Shown here: in pieces, positions 1-8,148 of the stretch
Layout of the letters: the number at the start of each line of letters is the position of its first letter
Numbering within the stretch: the first letter of the stretch is position 1
DNA from: Maribacter algarum (ex Lu et al. 2025) (nom. illeg.)
GTDB lineage: Bacteria > Bacteroidota > Bacteroidia > Flavobacteriales > Flavobacteriaceae
DNA: 64,000 nt
Direction of reading: 5' to 3'
NCBI GenBank assembly: GCA_947495915.1
Contig: CANMAW010000002.1
Coordinates: 558,001-622,000 of the forward strand
Notes under the pieces: generated by a model
What the model was told of the DNA's origin: nothing
Databases searched by the model: none
Seen by the model: only the letters and a program-made list of their open reading frames with translations
Made by a program: the position numbers and the translations under genes

Positions 1-452
1 TCAGGAGATCGCATGGGAGGAAATGTATTGGCAATGCGTTTAGACATTTCTACCGTATTGTTGATAGTATTATAGTTTATAGCAATCAAATCAGTGGCTT
101 GATTGATATAAATCACGTTGTTACGAATAGCCATATCTGTAGAACCAGGAGCTGCTAAAAATTGAATGGCTTTTGGGTTCGAAGGGTCACTATTATCGTA
201 TACATGAAACCCTTTATTTAATTCATTTATGAAAAGTAAGTTTCCCTTTATATAGATTTTTCCAGATATGCCTATGGCTAACGGATTGGTTAGTGCTACC
301 GAATTTTCAAAAGCTGTTCTATTTAAAAAAACAGGCTCGTATTCAGAGGCTGAACTACCTCTAAATCCTGCATCATCATCGTCGCAATAGAAGCAACAGC
401 TTTGCAATGCCAAAGCGATTAGTAATAGGTAAGCAATTTTCATTTTTTTCAT
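1..452 (-). CDS. LVIVD-repeat-type surface lipoprotein (C-terminus cut by window edge)
   Basis: The reading frame is open from the ATG at 452 to the first base of the window, so the 3' end is missing. The start MKKMKIAYLLLIALALQSCC is a lipoprotein signal: a hydrophobic run followed by a lipobox-like QSC near residue 19, then an acidic DDDD stretch. A second ATG three codons in is an alternative start. The mature part contains phrases such as GFHVYDNSDPSNPKAI and LLFINELNKG, typical of LVIVD repeats that build beta-propellers in Bacteroidota surface lipoproteins. The function of such proteins is generally unknown. It is transcribed in the same direction as the peroxiredoxin gene upstream but is separated from it by a strong terminator, so it is probably an independent unit. 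Confidence 0.7.
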   Translation of the reverse strand, partial: MKKMKIAYLLLIALALQSCCFYCDDDDAGFRGSSASEYEPVFLNRTAFENSVALTNPLAIGISGKIYIKGNLLFINELNKGFHVYDNSDPSNPKAIQFLAAPGSTDMAIRNNVIYINQATDLIAINYNTINNTVEMSKRIANTFPPMRSP

Positions 453-519
453 AGTATGGTCATTTTTAAATACAACACTCTACTACTTAGTTACCCTACC
501 TTAAAAATTGTAAACAAAA

Positions 520-545
520 AAACCTCCTTATTTTTAAGGAGGTTT
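520..545 (-). terminator. Rho-independent terminator of the peroxiredoxin gene
   Basis: An 11-bp perfect stem (AAACCTCCTTA / TAAGGAGGTTT) closes a 4-nt loop. On the minus strand it is followed by a run of T. It lies 22 bp past the stop codon of the peroxiredoxin gene. Confidence 0.85.
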
Positions 546-566
546 CACATATAAAAAAATTTGAAT

Positions 567-1205
567 TTATACAGAAGGATCAGGTGTCATTCTCAAATAT
601 GGTTTTATTTCTTCAACTCCTTTTTTGAAAATTTCTTTAGCATCGGCAGTAGAAATTGCCGGGCTAACAACTACTTTTTGACCATTTTCCCAATTTGCAG
701 GGGTAGCAACTTTATGATTTGCTGTAAGCTGTAAAGAATCAACAACGCGAAGTAATTCATAAAAATTTCTACCAGTAGAAGCTGGATAAGTTAAAGTTAA
801 CTTCACCGTTTTATCAGGTGCTATAATAAACACAGAACGTACTGTTAATGTGCTATTTGCCTTTGGGTGAATCATATCATACAAATCTGATACTTTTTTG
901 TCTTCATCTGCTATAATTGGAAAGTTTACTGTTGTTTCTTGAACTTCATTAATATCTTTTATCCATTCAGCATGCGAAGCGGCACCATCAACACTTAAAG
1001 CAAGCATTTTTACATTTCGTTTGTCAAATTCATCTTTGAATTTTGCCGCAGTACCTAATTCAGTGGTACAAACAGGCGTGAAATCAGCAGGGTGCGAAAA
1101 TAGAATTCCCCAACTGTCACCTAAATAATCATAAAAGTTAATCGTTCCAACAGAACTGTCTGCAGTAAAATCTGGAGCTGTATCTCCTAATCGAAGTGTT
1201 GCCAT
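567..1205 (-). CDS. 1-Cys peroxiredoxin (Prx6 type)
   Basis: A cytoplasmic thiol peroxidase of the AhpC/TSA superfamily that reduces hydrogen peroxide and organic peroxides. The peroxidatic cysteine is Cys46 in the motif PADFTPVCTTE. It is the only cysteine in the 212 residues, so the enzyme must be resolved by an outside thiol, as in the Prx6 subfamily. The C-terminal extension (about residues 160-212) and overall length also fit Prx6. A TAATTTTG element, matching the Bacteroidota -7 consensus TAnnTTTG, lies at 1248-1241 on the minus strand about 40 bp upstream of the ATG. I found no matching -33 element. The gene appears monocistronic, ending at the terminator at 520-545. Confidence 0.92.
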   Translation of the reverse strand: MATLRLGDTAPDFTADSSVGTINFYDYLGDSWGILFSHPADFTPVCTTELGTAAKFKDEFDKRNVKMLALSVDGAASHAEWIKDINEVQETTVNFPIIADEDKKVSDLYDMIHPKANSTLTVRSVFIIAPDKTVKLTLTYPASTGRNFYELLRVVDSLQLTANHKVATPANWENGQKVVVSPAISTADAKEIFKKGVEEIKPYLRMTPDPSV

Positions 1206-1314
1206 TATCGTTGTTTTATTAATTGCTATTCGTAGTGCTACAAAATTAATGGATTGATAAAATAGCCCCTCTTTTTTTAGGTTAAAGATGTATTAAAGTT
1301 TAGTACTTTTAAAC

Positions 1315-1845
1315 ATGGAAAATTTGCAATACCCAATAGGTCATTTTAAGTGCCCAAATGAAATCACTAAAGCTCAAATTGATGAATGGATTCAGGTGTT
1401 AGAAACGTTACCAAAACGGTTGGCAATACTGGTAGGTAATCTTACACATGAACAATTAGAAACGCCATATCGTCCTAAAGGTTGGTCTGTACGCCAAGTG
1501 ATTCACCATATAGGTGATAGTCATCATAATAGTTATACTCGTTTTAAATGGGCATTGACTGAAGATAAGCCGGTTATCAAAGCTTATGAAGAGAAAGAAT
1601 GGAGTCAACTGTTCGATAGTAAAAATGCCCCTATTGAATTATCTTTAAACTATATTACAGCATTGCATGCCAAATTGGTTCACCTTTTAAAAGGTTTAGA
1701 CGATGTTGATTTGACACGAGAATACATTCATCCAGATGGGAATGTTGCTGTTTCTGTTGCTGAAAATATAGGTAAATATGCATGGCATAGTAATCACCAT
1801 TTTGCACATATTGAAGGGTTGTTAAAACGAAAAAATTGGTTGTAA
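1315..1845 (+). CDS. DinB-fold metal-dependent protein of the YfiT/BstA family
   Basis: A 176-residue four-helix-bundle protein similar to Bacillus YfiT/BstA, a family described as putative bacillithiol S-transferases. The characteristic stretch RPKGWSVRQVIHHIGDS (about residues 53-69) holds the first metal-binding histidines (His64/His65). A second cluster sits at the C-terminus (His158, His161/162, His165), giving the three-histidine metal site expected of the DinB fold. Length matches the family. It faces a convergent GNAT gene with an 8-bp gap. The substrate is inferred only from family; bacillithiol is known from some Bacteroidota. Confidence 0.8.
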   Translation: MENLQYPIGHFKCPNEITKAQIDEWIQVLETLPKRLAILVGNLTHEQLETPYRPKGWSVRQVIHHIGDSHHNSYTRFKWALTEDKPVIKAYEEKEWSQLFDSKNAPIELSLNYITALHAKLVHLLKGLDDVDLTREYIHPDGNVAVSVAENIGKYAWHSNHHFAHIEGLLKRKNWL

Positions 1846-1853
1846 GGTGGTAA

Positions 1854-2387
1854 CTAAATTTTTTTAGTTAAAATCCACATTAATTTTTCACTTTCCAAGA
1901 CGTTTGGTAAAGTTACCTCTGAAGAACGTGTAATTGAGAATCCATTGTTGAGGTAGAATTGTAGTGCAGGTCCTTTCTGCATGGTGGCCAACCAAACAAT
2001 TTTCTTGTTTAATTTTTTTGCACGCAAACATACAAATTGAAGTACCTTTTTACCAATGCCTTTGCCTGACCATTCTTTTAGAATATATATTTTATCAAGG
2101 TATAAGGCATCAGTCGCAGCGTAAGATTCTAAACTCTCATTTAGGTTAATTTTGAAAATACCAACTGCTACATTGTTACATTTTATTATATAAAGTATAC
2201 TATTTAGGTTGGCTTCTTCTTTTTGCAACACCGCCGTGGTAAAACTATGTTCTAAATACGGAATTGCATTTTCGTCAGGCCATAAATGTAGGTAATGCTG
2301 TGTATAGGCTTTGATGCCAGTTTTTATATAAATCGCATATAAATCAGGCGTAACTGGTTCAAAATGAATAATGTCTTTCAAATCCAT
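1854..2387 (-). CDS. GNAT-family N-acetyltransferase
   Basis: A 177-residue acetyl-CoA-dependent acyltransferase. The acetyl-CoA pyrophosphate loop is visible as EWSGKGIGKKVLQF (about residues 105-118), the Q/RxxGxG/A-type motif A. The following strand KIVWLATMQKGPALQFYLNNGF is typical motif B. The N-terminal part (EPVTPDLYAIY...) resembles the small-molecule/amine acetyltransferase branch. Its ATG overlaps the end of the upstream thioredoxin-like gene by 10 bp, so the two are probably co-transcribed and translationally coupled. The substrate cannot be told from sequence. Confidence 0.82.
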   Translation of the reverse strand: MDLKDIIHFEPVTPDLYAIYIKTGIKAYTQHYLHLWPDENAIPYLEHSFTTAVLQKEEANLNSILYIIKCNNVAVGIFKINLNESLESYAATDALYLDKIYILKEWSGKGIGKKVLQFVCLRAKKLNKKIVWLATMQKGPALQFYLNNGFSITRSSEVTLPNVLESEKLMWILTKKI

Positions 2388-2932
2388 TTAATATTACATC
2401 CTATACTTGGCATTTGTACAGATGTAATTTCTGATTTTTCAAGCAAAGCATTCATTGCATTTCTTAAATCGCTACCAGTCAATGGTATGCCGTTGCCTGG
2501 TCTAGAATCATCTAATTGACCGCGATAGACCAATTTCATTTGATTATTAAACAAATAAAAATCAGGAGTGCATGCAGCATCATATGCTTTGGCTACTTGC
2601 TGAGTTTCATCGTACAAATATGGAAAAGAGTAGCCAGCTTCTTTAGCTTTTCTCTTCATTAAATGAGGTGCATCTTGTGGGTAGTTTACGATATCATTAC
2701 TTGATATGGCAATAAAACTGATACCCTTAGTTTGATATTCATTGGCGATTTTTGCAATTTCAGAGTTAACATGAACAACAAAAGGACAATGGTTACAGAT
2801 AAACATGATTACTGTTCCTTCGGTACCTTTCAAATCATTCAAAGACAAGGTGTTGTTGCTAACAGTATCTAGAAGTTTAAATGCTGGGGCTGTGGTACCC
2901 AGTGGTAACATATTACTAGGGGTTAAAGACAT
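2378..2932 (-). CDS. Thioredoxin-fold protein (AhpC/TSA-like, CNHC motif)
   Basis: A 184-residue cytoplasmic protein without signal peptide. A CxxC redox pair sits in FICNHCPFVVHV (about residues 45-56), followed by the thioredoxin-fold stretches ISFIAISSND and FPYLYDETQQVAKAY. CNHCPFV is diagnostic of a conserved thioredoxin family common in Bacteroidota and Proteobacteria, often annotated as 'thioredoxin family protein' or alkyl hydroperoxide reductase-like. Unlike ResA it has no membrane anchor. It probably acts as a peroxidase or disulfide reductase. It is the first gene of a two-gene unit with the overlapping acetyltransferase. Confidence 0.82.
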   Translation of the reverse strand: MSLTPSNMLPLGTTAPAFKLLDTVSNNTLSLNDLKGTEGTVIMFICNHCPFVVHVNSEIAKIANEYQTKGISFIAISSNDIVNYPQDAPHLMKRKAKEAGYSFPYLYDETQQVAKAYDAACTPDFYLFNNQMKLVYRGQLDDSRPGNGIPLTGSDLRNAMNALLEKSEITSVQMPSIGCNIKWI

Positions 2933-3014
2933 AGTATTTAAAATTTAAAATATAAAGTTAAAAGTATTTAAGTGATTCTTTGTTATCCCAATAGCTCTTT
3001 TTAACTTCCACATC

Positions 3015-3045
3015 TTTGATTAATGCTTAAACCACTTTATTTTTG
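3015..3045 (+). promoter_or_regulatory. Full-consensus Bacteroidota sigma-A promoter before the BASS transporter
   Basis: TTTG at 3015-3018, a 19-bp spacer and TATTTTTG at 3038-3045 match the Bacteroidota primary promoter (TTTG-N19-TAnnTTTG). The -7 element overlaps the TTG used as start in the longest reading frame (3043), so either that start is wrong or this promoter is not used for the gene; see findings. Confidence 0.55.
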
Positions 3046-3963
3046 ACTGAACTCACCATAGATACTATTCAAATCAATTTCTCTGCAGAGTCATTGTGGG
3101 TTCTAAATGTGGTTTTGGCATTTGTAATGTTCGGAGTGGCTCTTGAAATATCGGTAAGTGATTTTAGACGATTATTGAAATCACCCAAGCCTGTATTGGT
3201 TGGCATTTTTAGCCAATTTTTGGCATTGCCTGCCGTTACCTACCTTTTGGTAGAAGTGATTGAACCAACACCAAGTATTGCGTTAGGAATGTTTTTAGTG
3301 GCAGCTTGCCCAGGGGGGAATATTTCTAATTTTATTAGCCATTTGGCCAAGGGCAATACGGCACTTTCGGTAAGTCTAACGGCATTTGCAACACTGTTTG
3401 CAGTGATAATGACCCCGTTTAATTTGCAGTTATGGGGTTCTTTATACGACCCAACGGCTGTACTTTTAAAAACGATATCCATTTCAACTCAAGAAATGGT
3501 TCAACTAGTAGCTTTACTTTTGGTAGTACCTTTGGTGTTAGGAATGTTGGTTAATCATTTGCAACCGAAACTTGCTTTGCAATTAGGCAAAATTCTTAAA
3601 ATAGCTTCTTTGGTATTTTTTGTGGTATTAGTATTCATTGCGCTCTACAATAATCGGGTCATATTTATTGATTATATATTTTATGTTTTTTGGATAGTTT
3701 TACTACATAACCTGATTGCCTTTTTTACAGGGTTTTCGTTGGGCAAACTATGTAGGCTTTCTGATGAAAATATTAGAAGTATTACTATTGAAACAGGAAT
3801 TCAGAACTCGGGACTCGGACTTCTATTGATATTTACATTTTTCAATGGGTTAGGAGGTATGGCACTCTTAGCTGCTTTTTGGGGTATATGGCATTTGGTT
3901 TCAGGATTGGTATTGGCTATCTACTGGAATAAAAAAACATTTTATAAAGAAAAAGTAGTTTGA
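3043..3963 (+). CDS. Bile acid:sodium symporter (BASS) family transporter
   Basis: An inner-membrane protein of 306 residues with about 9-10 predicted membrane helices. Motifs typical of the BASS/ACR3 superfamily are visible: MFGVALEI in the first helix, the conserved ACPGGNISN (about residues 88-96, the discontinuous core helix) and ETGIQNSGLG in the second half. It probably moves an organic anion with sodium; the substrate is unknown. No ATG exists before the first helix. The frame opens with TTG at 3043, which lies in a perfect -7 promoter element; TTG at 3094 or an unusual start between them is possible. The stop overlaps the longest form of the downstream acyltransferase. Confidence 0.85.
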   Translation: MTELTIDTIQINFSAESLWVLNVVLAFVMFGVALEISVSDFRRLLKSPKPVLVGIFSQFLALPAVTYLLVEVIEPTPSIALGMFLVAACPGGNISNFISHLAKGNTALSVSLTAFATLFAVIMTPFNLQLWGSLYDPTAVLLKTISISTQEMVQLVALLLVVPLVLGMLVNHLQPKLALQLGKILKIASLVFFVVLVFIALYNNRVIFIDYIFYVFWIVLLHNLIAFFTGFSLGKLCRLSDENIRSITIETGIQNSGLGLLLIFTFFNGLGGMALLAAFWGIWHLVSGLVLAIYWNKKTFYKEKVV

Positions 3964-3980
3964 GAAACTTTGTATATAAC

Positions 3981-5006
3981 ATGGTGAAAATCTGGATGAA
4001 AGTTAATCTTCATCTGTATTTTGGAAAGATCAAAATGCACGGTTTGAGCAACGTGCCCAAAGATGAATCTGTTCTTTTCTTACCAAATCATCAAAGCGCT
4101 TTGTTAGATGTACTTTTAATAGCAGTAGATTGTAATCGCAAACCTTGGTTTCTTACCCGATCTGATGTGTTTAAAAGTAAGTTTCTGAAAACTATTTTTA
4201 ATTATTTTCAAATGATTCCTATTTATAGAATTAGAGACGGGCGTGAGTCTTTGAAGAATAACCAAGCAGTATTTGATCGTTGTACTGAACTGTTGCTTCA
4301 AAAAGAGGCCTTGTTGATGTTTCCAGAAGCGAATCATAACCTAAAACGAAGAGTACGCCCGTTGAGTAAAGGCTTTACCAGAATATTATTTAACACCCTA
4401 AATTATAGTGATGCCATAAATATTAAAATAGTACCTGTAGGTATAAATTATAAAAATGCTATTCAATTTCCTGACCAGGTGGCAATTTACTTTGATACTC
4501 CCATATCTGTTCGAGAATTGTATGATCCTGCAGACGTTAAAAATTCTATAGATCGAATTAAAAAAGTCGTTTCAAATCAGCTTAAAACAGTTACAACTCA
4601 TATTGAAAATGAAGAAAAGTACGAGCTGAAAGTGTCGCAGTTGAATGCGCTTAATGCCGATTTTTTAAATCCTGTTGAAACCAATTTTAAACTTCAGCAA
4701 CTAAAAAATGAGCATCATAGTGATTCTTTTGAAACTTGGGGTGTTTTAGCTTACTGCTTGGGTTTGGTCTTTAATGTTTTAAATTTTCCCGTTCTTTTGT
4801 TATGGCGATATTATTTTAAACCAAAGGTTTGGGAACCTGAATTTATGGGTACCCTAAGGTTTGCCTATTCTCTTGTATCTTTTCCTATTTATTATGGTTG
4901 TATTTTTCTTATTCTTTTTGGTATGATGGGCAGCCTAATTGCAATTGGAGGTAGCACGGCATTATTTTTATTTAATACTGCATTTGTTAAGTTTTATAAT
5001 GCATAA
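3981..5006 (+). CDS. PlsC-type phospholipid/glycerol acyltransferase
   Basis: A membrane-associated acyltransferase of the PlsC/LPLAT superfamily. The catalytic block is LPNHQSALLD near residue 40, followed by the PYR-like QMIPIYRIRDGRES and MFPEANH. The last third carries two or three hydrophobic helices, as in the larger Bacteroidota members. It probably transfers an acyl chain to a glycerolipid or another lipid acceptor. I chose ATG at 3981 (341 residues); the frame can extend to a TTG at 3960 that overlaps the transporter stop. Spacing of 17 bp to the transporter suggests an operon. A bidirectional hairpin follows. Confidence 0.83.
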   Translation: MVKIWMKVNLHLYFGKIKMHGLSNVPKDESVLFLPNHQSALLDVLLIAVDCNRKPWFLTRSDVFKSKFLKTIFNYFQMIPIYRIRDGRESLKNNQAVFDRCTELLLQKEALLMFPEANHNLKRRVRPLSKGFTRILFNTLNYSDAINIKIVPVGINYKNAIQFPDQVAIYFDTPISVRELYDPADVKNSIDRIKKVVSNQLKTVTTHIENEEKYELKVSQLNALNADFLNPVETNFKLQQLKNEHHSDSFETWGVLAYCLGLVFNVLNFPVLLLWRYYFKPKVWEPEFMGTLRFAYSLVSFPIYYGCIFLILFGMMGSLIAIGGSTALFLFNTAFVKFYNA

Positions 5007-5043
5007 AAAAACTCCTTATAAAAGATTTAAAAGGAGCTTTTTT
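5005..5043 (+). terminator. Bidirectional terminator between acyltransferase and M14 peptidase
   Basis: The stem CTCCTT / AAGGAG is flanked by an A run on the left and a T run on the right (one A-C mismatch, then A-T pairs). It can therefore terminate both convergent genes. It begins at the stop codon of the acyltransferase and ends 19 bp before that of the peptidase. Confidence 0.75.
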
Positions 5044-5061
5044 ATCATTCTTTAAGAACTA

Positions 5062-7587
5062 TTACATCATTCCACCAAAGAAGATAGCATTCATTAACAG
5101 TTTGTTGGTACCATACCAGAAGGCTCTAAAGTTGGTGTTGTCGGTAAAGGCTATTACGCGACCTTCACCAAGTCTGCGAACTTGAAAAGGCACGGAGTTT
5201 TTGATTAGTTCGTTGTTTTCTTCAGAAATATAACCACTCATAAGCGGAGTATTCGTGTATTGAATGGGGTTATTGTAACTGTTTTCATCAGCTTTTATAT
5301 AGATATTAGTATTTCGAAACATTGGTAAGGTTTCATTTGTATAGCCGTAATTTATAGGATGTGAACGGTCTAATTTAGTCTCAAAAATGGCTCCTCCGGT
5401 CACCTGAGCACCAAGGAAATCTCGCTTTTTATCGAAGGAAATATTCTTAGCCACTAGGGTGTCACTTTTAAATTTTAAATTCATTAAACCACTTTTATTA
5501 AACCATGTAACAGCACTTCGGTACCCTATTAAGGTGCCTCCACTTTTTACCCATGCTTTAAGTTTATCTGCATTTTTTTTATTTTGTGCCATTCTGTTAG
5601 GGCTACAAACAATGATATCAGTGTACTTGCTTAAATCTGTGTATGCAAAATAATTCATGTCAATTTTGGTAAGTTGAATATCATAACGTGTATCAAACAA
5701 ATGCCAAATTTCTCCGGCGTCGTAAGAGCGAATTCCATCACCAACCAAAATTGCAATTTTTTGTTTTTTAATAGGATCGAAATCATTGCTTCCTAAATCA
5801 ATACCTTTTGTAAGGCCGGTGCCAACAGCAGTAATTTCCAATTTACTATCAGCGGCGACCTTGGTTAAAAAATCGTGTAATTCATTCGAGTTTAATTGCT
5901 GATTTTGAACCGGAATCATAATTGTTCCGTAATCATACTTTTTGCCTTCAACCGTAAATGGAGATTTAGCAACTTTAGCACGAAGTCCTTTTTCAACAAT
6001 TGTATTTAGGGCTTTCGGGGTGTAATATTCATTCCATTCAAATAGATATGCATAATTACTTTTGTTGGTAACGCTGCCAGTCAGTGGTTCTAAATTTGTT
6101 ATCTCAGCACCCGCATTTGCTGTTGACCCCAATTCGGTATAGTTAACATTAAATGCTAATGGAAAGGTCCACGCAGATATATCATAAAACAGACTATCTG
6201 TAAAGGTGGTTCTCTTTTCAAACATGGCCTTAATTAACATGTGATTTTTTTGATTCATCGGTACAACATAACTACTACCTTTCGAGTATTTTTTACCAGC
6301 AAAAGTCGCGTCATTAGTTAGCTCGTGAAATTTGATTTTATGTCTATTTAAAATCTCAGCCAAATGCCAAGATTTTGCGGCATCTTTACTGTCTCCAAAA
6401 ACAATGGCCTTAGTTTTACTTCTTGCGGCTGTGTTTTTTGAATCAGAATAAAATTTTTGTTGGTACTCTAATATCTTTACACGCATGTTATTTGCAGCTT
6501 CAATAGTAGATAAGGCAGTGGTAAATTGGTTTCTTATTGTAAACGGAAATGTTAGTAATCCGTTTTCGCTTTCTTGAATATGACCTCTTGAACTACCTTG
6601 TTCGAAAAGTATTCCGATACTTCCGTTCACATCAGGAAAAGTAGAACCTTTTCCATAGTAATAATCATCATAATTTTCTTCTGAATAGTATAAAGAACCA
6701 ATCTTATCCAGAGCTTTAGCGTGGTAGGTACCAATTTCGGCTGTTAGCTCTTGATTAATTTTAGGTGTTAATGGGTGAACTCTGCTAGGTTCTCCTGGTT
6801 GAAAAAAGAAGGTAGAATTAGTGCCCATTTCATGGTGATCAGTAAGAATATTAGGCATCCATTTGTGAAAGCTTTCGATTCGTGCTCTACTCTCTGGCAG
6901 TTGCACAGGAAGCCAATCTCTATTCATATCAAACCAATAATGATTTGTTCTTCCTCCTGGCCATACTTCATGATATTCTCTATCGTTGTTGTCGGCTACT
7001 AAATTCTGAGCTTTGTTAGTATTTGCCCAATAAGCGAAACGTTGCAGTCCATCAGGATTAAATGACGGATCCATAAGAATAATCATATTATCTAACAAAG
7101 TTTCGATAGCTGAGCCTTGAGCGGCTGCAAGATAATACGCATAAGCCAACCCAGCATTTGATCCACTAGGTTCATTACCATGTATTGAAAAACCTTGATA
7201 AACAACAATAGGCATGTCTTTAAGCGAAGTTTTGTTGCTGCTTGTTTCGGTTAATGCAACATGGTCGGTTCGTATTTGTTCTAAATTTTGATGGTTTTTT
7301 GGTGAAGTAATAGTGAGTAGCAGAATGGGTCTGCCTTCAGCAGTAGCACCTCTATTTTCGATTGTAATGCGGTCGCTAGCTTGAGCTAATGTTTGCATAT
7401 AAAACATAAGCTTGTCATGGGTTATATGCCATTCGCCCACTTCATGTCCAATAATTTCTTGAGGCGTTGGAATGTTTTCGTTATAAGTAATTCCTTGTGG
7501 TAAATAATAGTTTAGATCAAGGTTTTCTTGGGCAAACCCAATTTGTAGCGTTGCTAGAAAGCCGAATAATAGAAAGGTCTTTTTCAT
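5062..7587 (-). CDS. Secreted M14-family zinc carboxypeptidase, large form
   Basis: An exported peptidase of 841 residues with a signal peptide (MKKTFLLFGFLATLQIGFAQ). The M14 zinc site is visible: His136 and Glu139 in SIHGNEPSG, and the third ligand among His251/His252 in LTDHHEMG. Arg223 in FDMNRDW fits the substrate-binding arginine, and Glu329 in GILFEQGSS fits the catalytic glutamate. After the catalytic domain (about 55-370) come some 450 residues with a glutamine-amidotransferase-like segment (QKIAILVGDGI, then LKAWVKSGGTLIGY near 610-700). This matches the Bacteroidota M14 type with a C-terminal class-I GATase-like domain. It likely degrades peptides in the periplasm or outside. Confidence 0.88.
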   Translation of the reverse strand: MKKTFLLFGFLATLQIGFAQENLDLNYYLPQGITYNENIPTPQEIIGHEVGEWHITHDKLMFYMQTLAQASDRITIENRGATAEGRPILLLTITSPKNHQNLEQIRTDHVALTETSSNKTSLKDMPIVVYQGFSIHGNEPSGSNAGLAYAYYLAAAQGSAIETLLDNMIILMDPSFNPDGLQRFAYWANTNKAQNLVADNNDREYHEVWPGGRTNHYWFDMNRDWLPVQLPESRARIESFHKWMPNILTDHHEMGTNSTFFFQPGEPSRVHPLTPKINQELTAEIGTYHAKALDKIGSLYYSEENYDDYYYGKGSTFPDVNGSIGILFEQGSSRGHIQESENGLLTFPFTIRNQFTTALSTIEAANNMRVKILEYQQKFYSDSKNTAARSKTKAIVFGDSKDAAKSWHLAEILNRHKIKFHELTNDATFAGKKYSKGSSYVVPMNQKNHMLIKAMFEKRTTFTDSLFYDISAWTFPLAFNVNYTELGSTANAGAEITNLEPLTGSVTNKSNYAYLFEWNEYYTPKALNTIVEKGLRAKVAKSPFTVEGKKYDYGTIMIPVQNQQLNSNELHDFLTKVAADSKLEITAVGTGLTKGIDLGSNDFDPIKKQKIAILVGDGIRSYDAGEIWHLFDTRYDIQLTKIDMNYFAYTDLSKYTDIIVCSPNRMAQNKKNADKLKAWVKSGGTLIGYRSAVTWFNKSGLMNLKFKSDTLVAKNISFDKKRDFLGAQVTGGAIFETKLDRSHPINYGYTNETLPMFRNTNIYIKADENSYNNPIQYTNTPLMSGYISEENNELIKNSVPFQVRRLGEGRVIAFTDNTNFRAFWYGTNKLLMNAIFFGGMM

Positions 7588-7638
7588 ATATTTTTGAATT
7601 AGTCAGTACGTAAATTTAAGTAAACTAATACCCATAAA

Positions 7639-7671
7639 AAAACGGCTAATTCATATTGAATTAGCCGTTTT
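7639..7671 (-). terminator. Terminator of the PUR-alpha-like gene (bidirectional shape)
   Basis: A 15-bp perfect stem (AAAACGGCTAATTCA / TGAATTAGCCGTTTT) with a 3-nt loop is flanked by A and T runs. It lies 20 bp past the stop of the DUF3276 gene and upstream of the M14 peptidase. Confidence 0.85.
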
Positions 7672-7690
7672 AGTTATATTAACAAAGCTT

Positions 7691-8071
7691 TTATATATCA
7701 TCAAAATCTATATCAGTAAAACTTCCTGAAGATGTTGTTGGTGCATTTTCTGCAATTACACCATCTTCCTCTTTTTTGAAATCTTTTTGATGTCTTTCAG
7801 AAATGACTTCTTGGCCTTTTTCATCAATAATAAAGTCCATCATTTCAATTACATTTTCCTTAAAGGCATCAAAATCTTCTTTGTATAAATAGATTTTGTG
7901 TTTTTTGTAATGAAAAGAACCGTCATCGTGGGTGAATTTTTTACTTTCTGTGATGGTTAGATAATAGTCACCGGCTTTGGTGCTTCTAACATCAAAAAAA
8001 TAAGTGCGTCTGCCTGCTCTTAATACTTTAGAATGTATCTCATCCTGGTCCATGGAATCTCTTTCGCTCAT
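7691..8071 (-). CDS. PUR-alpha-like nucleic-acid-binding protein (DUF3276)
   Basis: A 126-residue cytoplasmic protein. Phrases such as AGRRTYFFDVRSTKAGDYYLTITESKK are typical of the DUF3276/PUR-alpha family, a Whirly-like fold that binds single-stranded DNA or RNA and is nearly universal in Bacteroidota. The core covers about residues 12-85. The C-terminal 40 residues are acidic and low in complexity (ending SFTDIDFDDI), which may modulate nucleic-acid binding. It sits between the M14 peptidase and an ABC exporter on the same strand, with a terminator after it. The cellular role in Bacteroidota is not well established. Confidence 0.85.
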   Translation of the reverse strand: MSERDSMDQDEIHSKVLRAGRRTYFFDVRSTKAGDYYLTITESKKFTHDDGSFHYKKHKIYLYKEDFDAFKENVIEMMDFIIDEKGQEVISERHQKDFKKEEDGVIAENAPTTSSGSFTDIDFDDI

Positions 8072-8148
8072 CTTTTAGTGTCTAATGGTTTTGAATAGTA
8101 AATGTAGTATCAAAAATGGAAAAAAAAACCTAAAGCAGCAACAATTCA

